Part shown: in pieces, positions 5,040-6,930 of the stretch
How positions within the stretch are numbered: the first letter of the stretch is position 1
Layout of the letters: each line of letters begins with the position of its first letter
Source of the DNA: Spirochaetales bacterium
GTDB lineage: Bacteria > Spirochaetota > Spirochaetia > DSM-27196 > SLST01
Reading direction: 5' to 3'
Assembly (NCBI GenBank): GCA_007130265.1
Contig: SLST01000541.1
Coordinates: forward strand, 1-6,930
Length of the DNA: 6,930 nt
Program-made: the position numbers and the translations under genes
Notes under the pieces: generated by a model
What the model was told of the DNA's origin: nothing
Database searches by the model: none
What the model saw: only the letters and a program-made list of their open reading frames with translations

Positions 5040-6703
5040 AGGACGATCGTCTCCCGGTGCTCGCCGAACTCGTCGCGGAGCACCCGGCAGATCTCTCCCA
5101 ACGTCGCGTACGCCCGCACCGCCTCGAGCACCGGCGGCACCAGGTTCTCGCCCGGCGTCTTCGCCGCGTCGCGAAGCGCCTCGAGGCTTCGGTCGACCTC
5201 GCCCCCATCGCGCTCCCGGCGCACCTTGGCGATCCGCTCGCGCTGTGATTCTTCCACCGCCGGGTCGACGCGAAGGAGCCCGGTCGGCGGCTGCTCCTCG
5301 CTGCGGTAGGCGTTCACGCCAACGACCACGCGCTCCCCGCTCTCCACATCCTTCTGGCGGCGGTAAGCGGCCTCCTGGATCTCGCGCTGGACGTAGCCCT
5401 GCGTGATCGCGGGGATCATCCCGCCGAGCTCCTCGATCTTCTCGAGATAGCCGAGCGCCTCCTCCCCCATGCGGTCGGTGAGCGCCTCCACGTAGTACGA
5501 CCCGGCGAGCGGGTCGACCGTCTCGGCGACGCCGGACTCGTGCGCGAGGATCTGCTGGGTGCGCAGCGCCAGTCGAACCGACGCTTCGGTGGGCAGCGCG
5601 AGCGCCTCCTCGCGACAGTTGGTGTGCAGGCTCTGGGTGCCGCCGAGGACCGCCGCGAGCGCCTGGATCGCGACGCGCACGATGTTGTTGTCCGGCTGCT
5701 GCGCGGTGAGGGTCGCCCCGCCGGTTTGCGTGTGGAACCGCAGCATCATGCTCCGCGGGTCGGTCGCGCCGAAGCGCTCCTTCATGATCCGCGCCCAGAT
5801 CCGCCTCCCGGCGCGGTACTTGGCGACCTCCTCGAAGAGGTCGTTGTGCGAGTTGAAGAAGAATGAGAGCCGACGTGCAAACCCGTCCACGTCGAGGCCC
5901 GCGGCGGTGGCTGCCCGCACGTACTCGATCCCGTTCGCGAGCGTGAAGGCCATCTCCTGAGCCGCGTCGCTTCCGGCCTCGCGGATGTGGTAGCCGGAGA
6001 TGGAGATCGTGTTCCACTCGGGGACTTCGGCCGTGCAGAAGGCGAAGGTGTCGGTGATGAGCCGCATCGACGGCTCGGGCGGGAAGATGTACGTTCCGCG
6101 CGCGACGTACTCCTTGAGGATGTCGTTCTGGATCGTCCCGCGCAGCTCCGAGCGGGGAGCGCCCTGCTTCTCCGCGACCACGAGGTACATGGCGAGCAGG
6201 ATCGAAGCGGGTGCGTTTATCGTCATGGATGTGGACACTTGGTCGAGCGGGATTCCGTCGAAGAGGAGCTCCATGTCCGCGAGGCTGTCGATCGCGACCC
6301 CCACCTTGCCCACTTCGCCGGCGGCCATGGGATCGTCGGAGTCGTAGCCGATCTGCGTGGGCAGGTCGAAGGCGACCGAGAGGCCCGTCTGCCCCTGCTC
6401 GAGAAGGTATCGGTAGCGTCGGTTCGACTCGACGGCGGTCCCGAACCCCGCGTACTGGCGCATCGTCCAGAGGCGCCCCCGGTACATCGTCGGCTGGACC
6501 CCCCGGGTGAACGGATACTCTCCCGGGAAGCCGGTCCGCTCGAGGTAGGTCTCGTCGCTGAGATCGCCGGGGAGGTAGAGCCGATCAACGGGAGCGTCGC
6601 TTCCGGTGACGAACGATTCGCGCCGTTCGGGAAAACGGCTCAGCGTGCGTTCAAGCGTCGACTTCTCCCAGCGTCGGCGTTCGTCGTCCAGGCGCTCGGG
6701 CAT
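5036..6703 (-). CDS. mcmA: Methylmalonyl-CoA mutase, catalytic (large) subunit
   Basis: This 555-residue TIM-barrel subunit catalyses the adenosylcobalamin-dependent carbon-skeleton rearrangement of (R)-methylmalonyl-CoA to succinyl-CoA. It lacks a B12-binding domain, which is the next gene, as in split archaeal and some bacterial mutases. Conserved blocks include TMYRGRLWTMRQYAGF (72-87), GLSVAFDLPTQIGYDSD (107-123), GTIQNDILKEY (189-199), NTISISGYHIREAG (231-244), TQTGGATLTAQQPDNN (325-340) and GGTQSLHTNCREEA (354-367). Residues that set specificity match true methylmalonyl-CoA mutase: Y84 equals Y89 and R202 equals R207 of the P. shermanii enzyme, where isobutyryl-CoA mutase has Phe and Gln. 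Q192, Y238 and H239 match Q197, Y243 and H244. The ATG has GAGGGG five bases upstream, overlapping the stop codon of the preceding gene, so translation is probably coupled. The enzyme would serve propionate, odd-chain fatty acid or branched amino-acid degradation, or run in reverse toward propionate. Confidence 0.96.
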   Translation of the reverse strand: MPERLDDERRRWEKSTLERTLSRFPERRESFVTGSDAPVDRLYLPGDLSDETYLERTGFPGEYPFTRGVQPTMYRGRLWTMRQYAGFGTAVESNRRYRYLLEQGQTGLSVAFDLPTQIGYDSDDPMAAGEVGKVGVAIDSLADMELLFDGIPLDQVSTSMTINAPASILLAMYLVVAEKQGAPRSELRGTIQNDILKEYVARGTYIFPPEPSMRLITDTFAFCTAEVPEWNTISISGYHIREAGSDAAQEMAFTLANGIEYVRAATAAGLDVDGFARRLSFFFNSHNDLFEEVAKYRAGRRIWARIMKERFGATDPRSMMLRFHTQTGGATLTAQQPDNNIVRVAIQALAAVLGGTQSLHTNCREEALALPTEASVRLALRTQQILAHESGVAETVDPLAGSYYVEALTDRMGEEALGYLEKIEELGGMIPAITQGYVQREIQEAAYRRQKDVESGERVVVGVNAYRSEEQPPTGLLRVDPAVEESQRERIAKVRRERDGGEVDRSLEALRDAAKTPGENLVPPVLEAVRAYATLGEICRVLRDEFGEHRETIVL

Positions 6704-6712
6704 GGACGCCCC

Positions 6713-6930
6713 TCACCGTCTCGTGGGCGGCAGACCAAAGCGGCTCACGAAGGCGCGCACCTGTCGGACGTCCTCGTCGCGGATCGAGGCCGCGAAGCGC
6801 GACAGCAGCTCCTCGTCGTAGCGCAGTCCCGAGTAGAGGACCCACATCGCCTTGTTGAGCCGAATCCGACCGAGCTGGGAGAGCCACCACGCCGGCTGGC
6901 CCCGCCCGATCCCGATCGCCTCCGCGCCCA
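6713..6930 (-). CDS. Unidentified protein, C-terminal 71 residues (start outside window)
   Basis: A minus-strand frame is open from the right window edge to a TGA at 6715-6713 and encodes 71 residues. I do not recognise the family. Reasons to call it real are nearly uniform G/C-ending codons, a protein-like mix of residues and helices (QPAWWLSQLGRIRLNKAMW, LRYDEELLSRFAASIRDEDV) with aromatic and hydrophobic periodicity, and its stop lying 9 bp before the mutase ATG inside that gene's ribosome binding site. The overlapping frames give low-complexity Arg/Gly products instead. The ending looks soluble and helical with a basic tail (GLPPTRR). It is probably the gene before mcmA in the same operon. 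A mutase-related role is only a guess from position. Confidence 0.6.
   Translation of the reverse strand, partial: GAEAIGIGRGQPAWWLSQLGRIRLNKAMWVLYSGLRYDEELLSRFAASIRDEDVRQVRAFVSRFGLPPTRR

Noticed and set aside
5042..5051. GACGATCGTC palindrome before the B12-subunit start as an operator
   Set aside because: A 10-bp palindrome inside coding sequence of a GC-rich genome is easily due to chance, and it is internal to the operon.
3552..5309. 585-codon open frame on the plus strand opposite meaB and the mutase subunits
   Set aside because: It lies antisense to three genes with intact catalytic motifs. Its product is Arg/Asp/Val/Gly-rich with no recognisable domain, as expected when strongly G/C-ending codons are read from the other strand.
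5040..6017. Apparent 326-residue N-terminal extension of the B12-binding subunit
   Set aside because: This part is the catalytic-subunit gene read in another frame. It is almost pure Arg/Gly/Ala/Pro, and the B12 domain has a proper ATG overlapping the preceding stop.

Overview
This is a GC-rich bacterial chromosome segment with compact, mostly co-oriented genes. It carries two recognisable modules. One is an NO-detoxification pair, hcp and a divergent Crp/Fnr-type regulator. The other is a complete set for interconverting propionate-derived methylmalonyl-CoA and succinyl-CoA: two-subunit methylmalonyl-CoA mutase, its G-protein chaperone MeaB, and methylmalonyl-CoA epimerase. The class I (4Cys, short-spaced) hybrid cluster protein suggests an anaerobe or a lineage with anaerobic metabolism. 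The split mutase and very high third-position GC fit high-GC groups such as deep-branching Actinobacteriota or Chloroflexota. This taxonomic guess is weak, because nothing in the window is a marker gene.

Layout. 1-233 (minus) is the N-terminal part of an aminoglycoside-phosphotransferase/kinase-fold protein that runs off the left edge. It appears to start leaderless, with a promoter at 240-268. 234-628 has no supported gene; it holds a GC-rich hairpin region after hcp and a short stretch (311-436) that reads like a degraded coding remnant. 629-2257 (minus) is hcp. 2258-2375 is a 118-bp divergent control region with a near-perfect HcpR/DNR-type box and a 12-bp perfect palindrome that can supply a -10 element on either strand. 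2376-3017 (plus) is the regulator. It converges on, and overlaps by 14 bp, the end of the minus-strand methylmalonyl-CoA cluster. In transcription order that cluster is an unidentified gene (entering from the right edge, ends 6713), the mutase catalytic subunit (6703-5036), the mutase B12-binding subunit (5039-4629), meaB (4625-3399) and mce (3402-3004). Gaps are +9, -4, +3 and -4 bp, so this is one tightly coupled operon.

How it works together. The regulator probably senses NO or a redox signal and activates hcp from the shared box while limiting its own expression. Hcp then reduces NO/hydroxylamine. In the operon, epimerase converts (S)- to (R)-methylmalonyl-CoA, the mutase rearranges (R)-methylmalonyl-CoA to succinyl-CoA using adenosylcobalamin, and MeaB guards cofactor loading. 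The two modules look functionally independent.

No clearly undescribed system is visible. The most unusual items are a roughly 75-residue low-complexity insertion in MeaB built partly from three 13-14-residue tandem repeats, and the symmetric architecture of the hcp/regulator control region.
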